A DNA stretch of 38,584 nucleotides, from the NCBI GenBank assembly GCA_963169745.1, contig CAUJCU010000003.1, positions 1 to 38,584 on the forward strand. The letters run 5' to 3'. This DNA comes from Bacteroidota bacterium (GTDB lineage: Bacteria > Bacteroidota > Bacteroidia > UBA4408). The position numbers and the translations under genes are program-made. Below the pieces are notes generated by a model. That model did not search any database and was not told where the DNA came from. It saw only the letters and a list, made by a program, of their open reading frames with translations. How positions within the stretch are numbered: the stretch's first letter is position 1; each line of letters opens with the position of its first letter. Positions 26,432 to 33,442 of this stretch are shown one piece after another.

Positions 26432-27316
26432 ATGAAGCCTTTTAAAATAAATAAAATACTTGTTCCGCTCGATTTATCGGCAAACAGTATGCTGGCCTTG
26501 GAGCATGCCACTTTTATGGCTAAACTATTTAAAGCCGATATAGTTATTGCTCACGTTATGGAAACCATGGTGTTGAAGCTTAATTTAGGTACGTTTACCG
26601 CTTCCGATAAAAAGCAAGCTGAAGAAATTATCAGAGAAAAACTGGAGAATCTGACTACAGACCTAAGAATTAAAACTGGTGGCAAAGTTACTTATGTTAT
26701 AAAAACAGGTCGTATTTCTCAAGGAGTTACCGAAGCTGCTACCGAAAATAATGTTGATATCATAATTATGGGAACTCACGGTGTAAGTGGGTTTCAGGAG
26801 TTTTTTATGGGGAGTAACTCATTTCGAGTAGTTACTGAATCAAAAATACCGGTAATTACTGTACAAAAACAAGCTTCTAAAATAGGTTTTAACAATATAC
26901 TTTGTCCTATAGACAGTTCAGAGCCATCTCGAGAAAAAGTACGCTATATTCGCGAATTGGCTAAAAAATACAATTCCAAAGTTCATATTCTTGGAATTTT
27001 AAGTATTGATGACGATGATGCTGCGTTTAAACTAGATAAGAAGTTAGAGCAAGTAGAGAAATACTTTGCCAATGCCGAAATTAAATTTACCATGGAAATG
27101 GTTGAAGGAAGCAATTTAGCAGAAGTAACTAAAAAGCAGGCAAAAAAGAAAAAGTGTGATTTGATTGTTATTATGACTGAACAAGAAGAAAATTTTACCG
27201 GAATACTTTTAGGCCCTTTTGCACAACAAGTGGTAAACCATTCTAAAATTCCTGTTATGAGTATTACTCCCGACAATGCTGATTATTACTTTAATGTACA
27301 ATCAGGTGGGGAATAA
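26432..27316 (+). CDS. Tandem universal stress protein
   Basis: Two UspA domains in one chain of 294 residues: about 1-147 and 151-284. The first keeps the ATP-binding G-2x-G-9x-G-S motif (GTHGVSGFQEFFMGSNS), preceded by VDIIIMGTHG. The second starts at GFNNILCPIDSSEPSREKV but lacks the glycine motif, reading MTEQEENFTGILLGPF, so probably only the first half binds nucleotide. A cytoplasmic stress or dormancy role is typical of the family. Single-gene unit by spacing. Confidence 0.9.
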   Translation: MKPFKINKILVPLDLSANSMLALEHATFMAKLFKADIVIAHVMETMVLKLNLGTFTASDKKQAEEIIREKLENLTTDLRIKTGGKVTYVIKTGRISQGVTEAATENNVDIIIMGTHGVSGFQEFFMGSNSFRVVTESKIPVITVQKQASKIGFNNILCPIDSSEPSREKVRYIRELAKKYNSKVHILGILSIDDDDAAFKLDKKLEQVEKYFANAEIKFTMEMVEGSNLAEVTKKQAKKKKCDLIVIMTEQEENFTGILLGPFAQQVVNHSKIPVMSITPDNADYYFNVQSGGE

Positions 27317-27360
27317 TTGTTTTATTAATAAAATAATAAATCTAATTTAATTTAATTTTA

Positions 27361-27368
27361 TATATTTG
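27361..27368 (+). promoter_or_regulatory. -7 element for the TM2 gene
   Basis: TATATTTG matches TAnnTTTG exactly, 23 nt before the ATG at 27392. It follows a very AT-rich stretch. Confidence 0.5.
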
Positions 27369-27391
27369 AGCAACAATTTAAACCCTTTCCT

Positions 27392-27814
27392 ATGAAAAAA
27401 ATATTATTTAGCCTGGCATTTCTTACATGCCTTTTTACAAGTAATTTGGTCTCGGCATCTAACTACAAGTTAGACAATGTAGTTGTTGATGAGCTTTTTG
27501 CCAGTTCAGAAGATGTAACTTTTGTACTTGCCGATCAAGTTCCCGCATTAACCAGTGCCCCTATGTCTTCTTTGGCCAGCGGTTCTCAAACTGTTGGAGG
27601 ATTTTTAATTAGAGCATTTTTTTGCGGTGGGTTTGCCTTACACCGCTATTACATGGGAACAGGCGGAAAGCAATTGTTTTGGTATTATTTCTGTATCCCT
27701 GTTGTAGGCGGTGTTACCGGATGTGTTGATTTTTGGTGGGTCGTATTTCAAGGGAATGATGCCATGATGAAATTTAAAGACAATCCTAAATTTATGGTTT
27801 GGACAGATAATTAA
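27392..27814 (+). CDS. TM2-domain protein with signal peptide
   Basis: A 140-residue small membrane protein. The signal peptide is MKKILFSLAFLTCLFTSNLVSA, and a short extracytoplasmic stretch follows (about 23-65, including YKLDNVVVDELFASS). A TM2 domain occupies about 68-120: GGFLIRAFFCGGFALHRYYM, G-K-Q and a second helix with the acidic VDFWWVV ending. The domain function is unknown. It is a single gene bounded by a consensus -7 element and a strong terminator. Confidence 0.85.
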   Translation: MKKILFSLAFLTCLFTSNLVSASNYKLDNVVVDELFASSEDVTFVLADQVPALTSAPMSSLASGSQTVGGFLIRAFFCGGFALHRYYMGTGGKQLFWYYFCIPVVGGVTGCVDFWWVVFQGNDAMMKFKDNPKFMVWTDN

Positions 27815-27836
27815 AAAAGTAATTTTTTCTAATTAT

Positions 27837-27866
27837 AAAAAAAGCACCCATTGGGTGCTTTTTTTA
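27837..27866 (+). terminator. Rho-independent terminator after the TM2 gene
   Basis: A 14-bp perfect inverted repeat (27837-27850 and 27852-27865) centred on GCACCCATTGGGTGC is followed by a T7 run, 23 nt after the TM2 stop. Confidence 0.92.
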
Positions 27867-27943
27867 TTTAACTAATCTTAAACCAATTTGAATGTATTAT
27901 AAAATCATTACAAGAAATCATGTTTTGCAAAGAGGTCATATAA

Positions 27944-27951
27944 TATTTTTG
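27944..27951 (+). promoter_or_regulatory. Promoter of the sugar isomerase-lipB operon
   Basis: TATTTTTG (-7, exact TAnnTTTG) is preceded by TTG at 27925-27927 with 16 nt between, a fair -33/-7 pair. The predicted leader is 15-30 nt depending on the start chosen. Confidence 0.5.
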
Positions 27952-27984
27952 TAACTTGCAGCCCTTACTATTTTGACCGAATTA

Positions 27985-28977
27985 ATGAATATGAAAGATT
28001 TAGTAGCCGCTTTTCCGGCCCAGTTGCAAAAAGCCCTAGTTATTGCAAACTCTGCAAATTTGAATAAAAGCGCAAACCCTATAAAAAATGTATTTATTAG
28101 TGGCTTAGGCGGCTCAGGTATTGGAGGCACTATCGTAGCCGAACAAGTAAGTTCTAATGCTGCATTACCCATTATTATTAATAAAGATTATACAGCGCCT
28201 AACTTTATTAACTCTCATACACTAGCTGTTATTTGTACCTATAGCGGAAATACTGAGGAAACTATTCAGGTACTCAAATACTGTATAGCAGCCGGAGCAA
28301 AAGTTACTGTTATTACTTCGGGTGGCGAGGCAGCTCATATTGCCGAAATGCAACAACTCGATTATATTTTATTACCCGCAGGTTTTCCGCCTCGTTCATG
28401 TATTGGTTATTCTGTTTGTCAAATACTAAAAATACTCCATTTTCATGAAGTATGCTCAACAAACTATTTAGCTGAGGTTGAAAATGTTATTTCTTTATTA
28501 GATAATAATCAAAGCCATATTAAAGAAGAAGCAGCAAAAGTTGCCCAATTAATCTTTAATAAAATACCTGTTATTTATACTCTTGGGTCCACTGAAGGTG
28601 TAGCGGTACGCTTCAGACAACAATTAAACGAAAACAGCAAAATGCTGTGCTGGCATCACGTTCTTCCCGAAATGAATCACAATGAATTGGTTGGTTGGAC
28701 TCAAAAAAATGATGACCTTGCAGTAATTGTTTTTAGATATGATAACGACTACTACCGAACTGTTAAAAGACTTGAGGTATGTACTGAAGTGTTTTCAAAA
28801 TACTGTAATACGGTAATAGAAATTAAGGCTAAGGGAGCCACATCATTACAGCAAGCAATATACATGATTCATTTAGGAGACTGGATTAGTTGTTTAATAG
28901 CCGATATTAAAAATATTGATGCTATGGATATTTCTATCATTAACCATTTAAAAACAGAACTTGCTAAATTAAATTAA
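27985..28977 (+). CDS. Bifunctional phosphoglucose/phosphomannose isomerase
   Basis: SIS-domain isomerase that interconverts glucose-6-P or mannose-6-P with fructose-6-P, about 330 residues. Two SIS domains are present: FISGLGGSGIGGTIVAEQ and TYSGNTEET in the first, and LGSTEGVAVRFRQQLNENSK in the second. The characteristic PEMNHNELVGW is near the C-terminus, and PPRS between domains is a marker of the bifunctional archaeal/bacterial type. The start is ambiguous: TTG 27973, ATG 27985 and ATG 27991 are all in frame. I chose 27985. lipB begins 5 nt after the stop. Confidence 0.9.
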   Translation: MNMKDLVAAFPAQLQKALVIANSANLNKSANPIKNVFISGLGGSGIGGTIVAEQVSSNAALPIIINKDYTAPNFINSHTLAVICTYSGNTEETIQVLKYCIAAGAKVTVITSGGEAAHIAEMQQLDYILLPAGFPPRSCIGYSVCQILKILHFHEVCSTNYLAEVENVISLLDNNQSHIKEEAAKVAQLIFNKIPVIYTLGSTEGVAVRFRQQLNENSKMLCWHHVLPEMNHNELVGWTQKNDDLAVIVFRYDNDYYRTVKRLEVCTEVFSKYCNTVIEIKAKGATSLQQAIYMIHLGDWISCLIADIKNIDAMDISIINHLKTELAKLN

Positions 28978-28982
28978 TTTTA

Positions 28983-29717
28983 ATGCAAAAAAACACTCAG
29001 GTAATCACTCAGGACTTAGGACTCATAGACTATAAAAAAGCCTGGGACTATCAGGAATCTGTTTTTGATAGTATTGTTCAAAAAAAAATAGCTCAAAGAA
29101 GCCATCCCGAAACAGCACAGCCAACTTTAAATTACCTGCTTTTGTGCGAACATCCTCACGTTTACACAATAGGGAAAAGCGGAAAATTAGCTAACTTATT
29201 AGTAAATGATAAGGACTTAGCGAAAATTCAAGCTTCATTTTATAAAATAAATCGTGGAGGTGATATTACTTACCATGGCCCTGGGCAATTAGTTGGCTAC
29301 CCAATACTTAATTTGGATAATTTTTTTACTGATATTCATAAATATTTAAGGTTACTCGAAGAAAGTATTATTTTAACCTGTCGTTACTTTGGTATTGAAG
29401 CCGGGCGATATCCTGGATACACGGGAGTTTGGCTTGATCCGGATGACAATAAAAAAGCACGTAAAATTTGTGCTATGGGGGTTCGTTGCAGTCGTTGGGT
29501 AACAATGCATGGCTTTGCTTTTAATGTAAATACCTCTTTAGATTATTTTAAACATATTGTTCCGTGTGGAATTGATGACAAAGCGGTATGCTCACTGCAA
29601 ACAGAATTAGGAAAAGAAATAGATATAAACGAAGTAAAGCATGTTTTTCTAAAAAGTTTCGAAAGCGTTTTCATGTGCTCATTGCAACCTCAACTCAAAA
29701 ACCTAAGCTTTTCTTAA
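28983..29717 (+). CDS. lipB: Octanoyl-[acyl-carrier-protein]:protein N-octanoyltransferase
   Basis: LipB moves octanoate from acyl carrier protein to lipoyl domains, the first step of lipoate synthesis. It is 244 residues. RGGDITYHGPGQLVGYPI, KICAMGVRCSRWVTMHG (with the conserved lysine) and FKHIVPCGI (with the catalytic cysteine) are all intact. It is co-transcribed with the sugar isomerase 5 nt upstream. No lipA in the window. Confidence 0.96.
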   Translation: MQKNTQVITQDLGLIDYKKAWDYQESVFDSIVQKKIAQRSHPETAQPTLNYLLLCEHPHVYTIGKSGKLANLLVNDKDLAKIQASFYKINRGGDITYHGPGQLVGYPILNLDNFFTDIHKYLRLLEESIILTCRYFGIEAGRYPGYTGVWLDPDDNKKARKICAMGVRCSRWVTMHGFAFNVNTSLDYFKHIVPCGIDDKAVCSLQTELGKEIDINEVKHVFLKSFESVFMCSLQPQLKNLSFS

Positions 29718-29724
29718 AAAGAAT

Positions 29725-29755
29725 AAAAAAGCCTCTGTAGCTGAGCTACAGAGGC
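29725..29755 (-). terminator. Terminator of the cold-shock gene
   Basis: A GCCTCTGTAGCT / AGCTACAGAGGC repeat (29731-29742 and 29744-29755) is followed, on the minus strand, by TTTTTT. It lies 25 nt beyond the csp stop. There is no T-tract on the lipB side, so it mainly serves the minus-strand gene. Confidence 0.88.
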
Positions 29756-29779
29756 AATAAACCTGGTAACTAAATATTT

Positions 29780-29971
29780 TTATATCTTCTTAACGTTAAC
29801 CGCGTTTAATCCACGTTTACCTTCAGTAAGGTCATAAGATACACTGTCATCTTGCTTGATTTGATCTACAAGCCCGGTAACATGCACAAATACCTCCTCA
29901 TTGTTGGCATCGTCTTTAATAAATCCAAATCCTTTAGTTACGTTAAAGAATTTTACTTTTCCTGTTTTCAT
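29780..29971 (-). CDS. Cold-shock-domain protein
   Basis: A single cold-shock domain (63 residues) that binds single-stranded nucleic acid. RNP1 (KGFGFIKD, about 13-20) and RNP2 (VFVHVTGL, about 27-34) are present. The protein starts MKTGKVKFFNVTKGFGF as in many Bacteroidota CspA-like proteins. Its predicted leader is only about 20 nt, so the long thermosensing 5' UTR of E. coli cspA is not expected. Confidence 0.96.
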   Translation of the reverse strand: MKTGKVKFFNVTKGFGFIKDDANNEEVFVHVTGLVDQIKQDDSVSYDLTEGKRGLNAVNVKKI

Positions 29972-29996
29972 ATTTTGAAATTATTTTAATAAGGTG

Positions 29997-30004
29997 CAAA
30001 GGTA
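29997..30004 (-). promoter_or_regulatory. -7 element for the cold-shock gene
   Basis: Minus-strand TACCTTTG is an exact TAnnTTTG match, followed by CACC, 26 nt before the start codon. Confidence 0.5.
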
Positions 30005-30070
30005 GTATAATTCTTTAACATCCTTTATATATCACAAAAAGTTTTCTGCTTTTTTATTCCTTATTAAGAA

Positions 30071-30097
30071 TTGGGTTAAATAATTTTCTTATTTTTG
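30071..30097 (+). promoter_or_regulatory. Promoter driving the cobalamin riboswitch
   Basis: TTG at 30071-30073 and TATTTTTG at 30090-30097 form a -33/-7 pair with a 16-nt spacer. A transcription start near 30103 would begin just ahead of the aptamer. Confidence 0.55.
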
Positions 30098-30103
30098 CAC
30101 CGC

Positions 30104-30300
30104 ATTGGTTTTTTACGATACATCTTTTGTGTCAAAAAATTAAAAGGAAATACTGTGTAAATCAGTAACAGTTCCCGCTGCTGTAAGCTTGAACTACTTT
30201 TTATAAAGTAGTTTTTTTCGGAATCTATAAGCCACTTTTTAGACATTTCTAAATGGGAAGGCTCCGATAAAAGCAAGTCAGAAGACCTGCCATTGCAAAA
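30104..30300 (+). promoter_or_regulatory. Cobalamin (B12) riboswitch
   Basis: The conserved core is readable. AAAAGGAAA is at 30142-30150, CCCGCTGCTGTAAGC at 30174-30188, AGCCAC...GGGAAGGC around 30230-30262, and the B12-box segment GCAAGTCAGAAGACCTGCC at 30273-30291. GCATTGG near 30112 can pair with CCATTGC near 30291 as P1. A peripheral A/T hairpin (30192-30213) with a T-run lies between the P4 and P6 regions. Just downstream CAACTT/AAGTTG (30311-30330) forms a small hairpin that may be part of the expression platform. It should lower expression of the DUF4465 gene when cobalamin is abundant. Confidence 0.95.
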
Positions 30301-30447
30301 ACAAATTGACCAACTTCGGGAAAAAAGTTGAGGATAATAGATCGTAAAATATTCTAAATTTTGCGCCTTATTTTACTCTATGCTTACCTGTTTTGGGGTC
30401 AAAATTATTTTTTAAAATTTAATAACAACCCAATAAAAACAAGCAAC

Positions 30448-31455
30448 ATGAAAAAAAAATTTACGTTTACTTTTACCTTAATTTTATGGGCCTTTACTTC
30501 GCTGCAGGCACAAACTCTTATTTCTGATTTTGACTCCTTACCTTTATCATCAGCACCCTATTGGAATGGAAACGATCATTCCGGTGGATTTGCCAGTGGA
30601 AGTGTTTATTTTAACAACTCCTATGATGATTCTTTTGGTGGTTATTGGGCTACAGGATTTGCTTATTCATCTGTTGTTGACTCTAGCACATCTGGATTTG
30701 GAAATATGTATGCCGCAAAGGCAGCATCGGGGTATAATAACTCATTAGTGTATGCTGTAGCACAACAGGGTGCTATTTGTAAAATTATTACCCCACAACC
30801 TGAGCTAACAACCGTTCAGGGTTTTTATGTAACCAATGGCACTTATGCTTATAATACCATGCGTGACGGGGATAGTTTCTCGCGTAAATTTGGAGACACA
30901 ACAGGTACCCATAGCGGACTGCCTCAAGGAGCCTTTCCTGACTTTTTTAAGCTTACTGTAAAGGGTTATTTTGGAGGCCAATTGCTTCCAGATTCCGTTG
31001 AGTTTTATTTAGCTGATTACCGATTTGCAATTGATAGTTTGGATTATATTGTTAAAACATGGGAATGGGTGGATTGTTCTTCGTTAGGCGCTGTAGATAG
31101 TTTGACATTCCTTCTTGCTTCTTCAGATATGGGTTCTTTTGGAATGAACACTCCGGCTTTCTTTTGTATCGACAACTTAACGCTTGACTATACCGTTGGA
31201 AATACCAATAAAAACTCATTTAGTACACTCGAGATTTTCCCAAATCCTGCTCAGAACTTCATTAGCATTAATGGTTCTATAACGGAACAACCGGTTCATG
31301 TAAAAGTATATAGTACTACTGGGCAAATGGTATTAGATTTTATTAATGTAACACCTCATCAACAATTAAACATAGAACAATTACCTTTGGGTATGTACTT
31401 GGTGCAGGTTCAAAATAACTCAGAACAAATTACCCTAAAAATATTGAAGCAGTAA
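30448..31455 (+). CDS. DUF4465 protein with T9SS C-terminal sorting domain
   Basis: A 335-residue secreted protein under the B12 riboswitch. The signal peptide (about 1-20) ends LQAQ. The DUF4465 domain (about 25-250) shows PYWNGNDHSGGF, ATGFAYSSVVDSSTSGFGN, FYVTNGTYAYNTMRDGDSF, FYLADYR and GMNTPAFFCIDNL. A type A T9SS sorting domain follows (about 260-335: LEIFPNPAQNFISI, then LPLGMYLVQVQNN and LKILKQ). It should be exported by the type IX system and attached to the cell surface. A corrinoid-related surface role is suggested by the riboswitch and by what I recall of DUF4465 genes near B12 uptake genes. The open frame starts at a TTG at 30361, but the signal peptide begins at 30448. It stands alone, ended by a strong terminator. 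Confidence 0.9.
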   Translation: MKKKFTFTFTLILWAFTSLQAQTLISDFDSLPLSSAPYWNGNDHSGGFASGSVYFNNSYDDSFGGYWATGFAYSSVVDSSTSGFGNMYAAKAASGYNNSLVYAVAQQGAICKIITPQPELTTVQGFYVTNGTYAYNTMRDGDSFSRKFGDTTGTHSGLPQGAFPDFFKLTVKGYFGGQLLPDSVEFYLADYRFAIDSLDYIVKTWEWVDCSSLGAVDSLTFLLASSDMGSFGMNTPAFFCIDNLTLDYTVGNTNKNSFSTLEIFPNPAQNFISINGSITEQPVHVKVYSTTGQMVLDFINVTPHQQLNIEQLPLGMYLVQVQNNSEQITLKILKQ

Positions 31456-31586
31456 CTCAATAATAATAGGTAAAATGAGTACAATGAAAATAAGATAAAT
31501 TCCAGAAACTGGTTAAAAATATAGTATTTTCTTTGAGAAAAATTATACCTGTTTTGGAAACCAAATTATCAATCTGTTTTTTTTAT

Positions 31587-31628
31587 AAAATAAGAAGGCT
31601 AAACCAGTAGCCTTCTTATTTTTTTTGT
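31587..31628 (+). terminator. Terminator after the DUF4465 gene
   Basis: A perfect 15-bp inverted repeat (31587-31601 and 31608-31622) with a 6-nt loop and a long T-tract. Confidence 0.92.
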
Positions 31629-31652
31629 ACCTTGTGATTAATTAGATATAAA

Positions 31653-32006
31653 ATGCACCATGCCGAAGAGATACGAAATTATTGCCTTCAAAAGGTTGGA
31701 GTAACCGAAAGTTTTCCTTTTGATGAGTTTACCCTAGTATTCAAATTGATGGATAAAATATTTGTTTTGCTTGCCTTAGACAGTAAACCTATACGTATTA
31801 ATGTAAAATGCCATCCTGAAAAGGCCATTCAACAAAGAGAAGAGTTTCCAAATACGGTACTGCCCGGCTATCACATGAATAAAAAGCATTGGAACACCAT
31901 CATTTTGAATGACTCTATAAGTGCTTCACAAATACAATTATTTATTGATGAGTCGTATCATTTGGTTTATAATACTATCCCAAAATCAAAACGACTACTC
32001 CTTTAA
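31653..32006 (+). CDS. MmcQ/YjbR-family protein
   Basis: A 117-residue protein of the YjbR double-wing fold. It begins HHAEEIRNYCLQKVGVTESFPFDE and contains MDKIFVLLALD, VKCHPEKAIQQREEF and the typical ending GYHMNKKHWNTIIL. These proteins have a DNA-binding-like fold, but their cellular role is not established. It is a single gene, convergent with xseB, and the last 12 nt of each gene overlap. Confidence 0.9.
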   Translation: MHHAEEIRNYCLQKVGVTESFPFDEFTLVFKLMDKIFVLLALDSKPIRINVKCHPEKAIQQREEFPNTVLPGYHMNKKHWNTIILNDSISASQIQLFIDESYHLVYNTIPKSKRLLL

Positions 32007-32204
32007 TTTTCCTATATTTTTTTTACATTCTTCTTCGGTTTGCCGGAGTTTTCCTTTGCAAAATGCAATTAACTCATTAGCCCTCTCAATACTTCTCGAT
32101 AGCTCTTCCAGCAAAATATGATCTTGTTCAATCGACTGAACAATGGTACTTAATTCGTCAAAAGCATGTTCATAGGTTAATTCATTTTTCTTCTTCGTCA
32201 TCAT
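31995..32204 (-). CDS. xseB: Exodeoxyribonuclease VII small subunit
   Basis: A 69-residue helical protein. LTYEHAFDELSTIVQSIEQDHILLEELSRSIERANELIAFCKGKL matches the XseB two-helix hairpin, which binds the large subunit XseA. ExoVII degrades single-stranded DNA. xseA usually lies beside xseB but is not in this window. Two adjacent ATGs start the gene. The end overlaps the YjbR-like gene by 12 nt. Confidence 0.9.
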   Translation of the reverse strand: MMTKKKNELTYEHAFDELSTIVQSIEQDHILLEELSRSIERANELIAFCKGKLRQTEEECKKNIGKLKE

Positions 32205-32428
32205 AAAGCAAGCATCTCTTTTTTTTCTTCATTAGAGAGTGAAAGTACTCTTTTTTAAACACTAAGAAAAGCTTTTATAAATTTATTTTCATAGGCTTAA
32301 TTTTACTCCAATAAAGCAGTAAATTTGCTTTTTAAACTATTTGTAACATGTCTAATTATTAAGTTTTGGGTGTAGCATATCGTTTTTATACTTATACCTT
32401 AACATTTACCTCTAAAAACAGATATAAG
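32205..32428. other. Divergent spacer between xseB and the substrate-binding gene
   Basis: AT-rich. TAAATTTG at 32320-32327 is an exact TAnnTTTG match oriented to the plus-strand gene, inside a short hairpin (AAAGCA ... TGCTTT, about 32313-32331). No other features seen. Confidence 0.4.
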
Positions 32429-33442
32429 GTGAACCTAAACAGACATTGTAAAAATACTCAAGTAACAAAACCAAGGGTCCTTCATTTAATCTTTATGGCA
32501 TTATACCTATTGCCATCATTTTTTATTACATCCTGCCAACAGGTAAAAAAAAGCAGCACCCCAACAATCGGCTTCTTAGATGCTTTTGTTGATGAAACCA
32601 TAAATCAGGCTAAAATAGGCTATTTTAAAGCTTTGGAAGACAGCGGATATAGTGAAAAGAAAAAGACAATAACCATCTTATATCGAAATGCACAAGGAGA
32701 TATTCCAACATTAACTCAAGCTTGTGATTTTTTTATCAGTAAGCATGTTGACGTTATAGCAAGTAATACTACCTTAAGTACTATAACAGCTATTCAAAAA
32801 ACATCCACGATACCGGTGTGTATGATGGTTTCACCAAGCCCCAAAAATGCTCTTCTTACAGACAGCCAAGACCATCCTCCTAGTAACCTGTTTGGAGTTT
32901 ATGAAACCTTGGCTTACATAGATACATCAGTATTGCTGATAAAACAATTTTTTCCACAAGCGAAACATCTTGGAGTTATTTACAATCAGGCCGAGCAACA
33001 ATCGGTAAACGCATTACAACAAATTCAGACAGCTTGCAAACGCTTATCCATTCAGTTAAGCGTAGTTTCGGTCAGCAACTCATCAGAAACACAGTTAGCC
33101 ATACAAAGCCTTATTGCTAAAAATGTTGATTGTTTTTTTGCCATGCCCGATAATAGTGTATTTGCCTCGTTTGAAGTTATTGCATTAGCATGCAAGCATC
33201 GTAATATTCCAGTATTTACCAGCGAGGCCGGTTTGGTTAAACGAGGCGCTCTATGTGCTTTTGGTGCTGATTTGTATGCTTGGGGCTATCAGGCCGGGTT
33301 ACAAACGGTAGCCTTTTTAAAAAGTAATAAAACTCAATTACCCCCATCGGCACTTGTAAAAAAAAGAGTTCGTATTGTTAACGAAAGAGTAGCCCAAACA
33401 TTAGGTTTATCAACAATTGGAAGCAACTTTATAAGGCTCTAA
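32429..33442 (+). CDS. ABC-transporter substrate-binding lipoprotein (orphan)
   Basis: Periplasmic-binding-protein-fold lipoprotein of the ABC_sub_bind (TrpX-like) type. After the lipobox FFITSC, two Rossmann-like lobes are seen: TIGFLDAFVDETINQAKIGYFKALEDSGY at the start, CDFFISKHVDVIASNTT, KHLGVIYNQAEQQS, DCFFAMPDNSV and CKHRNIPVFTSEAGLVKRGALCAFGAD. The family binds small ligands such as aromatic amino acids; the ligand here is unknown. No permease or ATPase gene lies beside it. The start is uncertain: GTG 32429 gives a basic n-region before the hydrophobic stretch, while TTG 32366 and ATG 32495 are alternatives. The stop overlaps the convergent RemB-like gene by 4 nt. Confidence 0.8.
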   Translation: MNLNRHCKNTQVTKPRVLHLIFMALYLLPSFFITSCQQVKKSSTPTIGFLDAFVDETINQAKIGYFKALEDSGYSEKKKTITILYRNAQGDIPTLTQACDFFISKHVDVIASNTTLSTITAIQKTSTIPVCMMVSPSPKNALLTDSQDHPPSNLFGVYETLAYIDTSVLLIKQFFPQAKHLGVIYNQAEQQSVNALQQIQTACKRLSIQLSVVSVSNSSETQLAIQSLIAKNVDCFFAMPDNSVFASFEVIALACKHRNIPVFTSEAGLVKRGALCAFGADLYAWGYQAGLQTVAFLKSNKTQLPPSALVKKRVRIVNERVAQTLGLSTIGSNFIRL

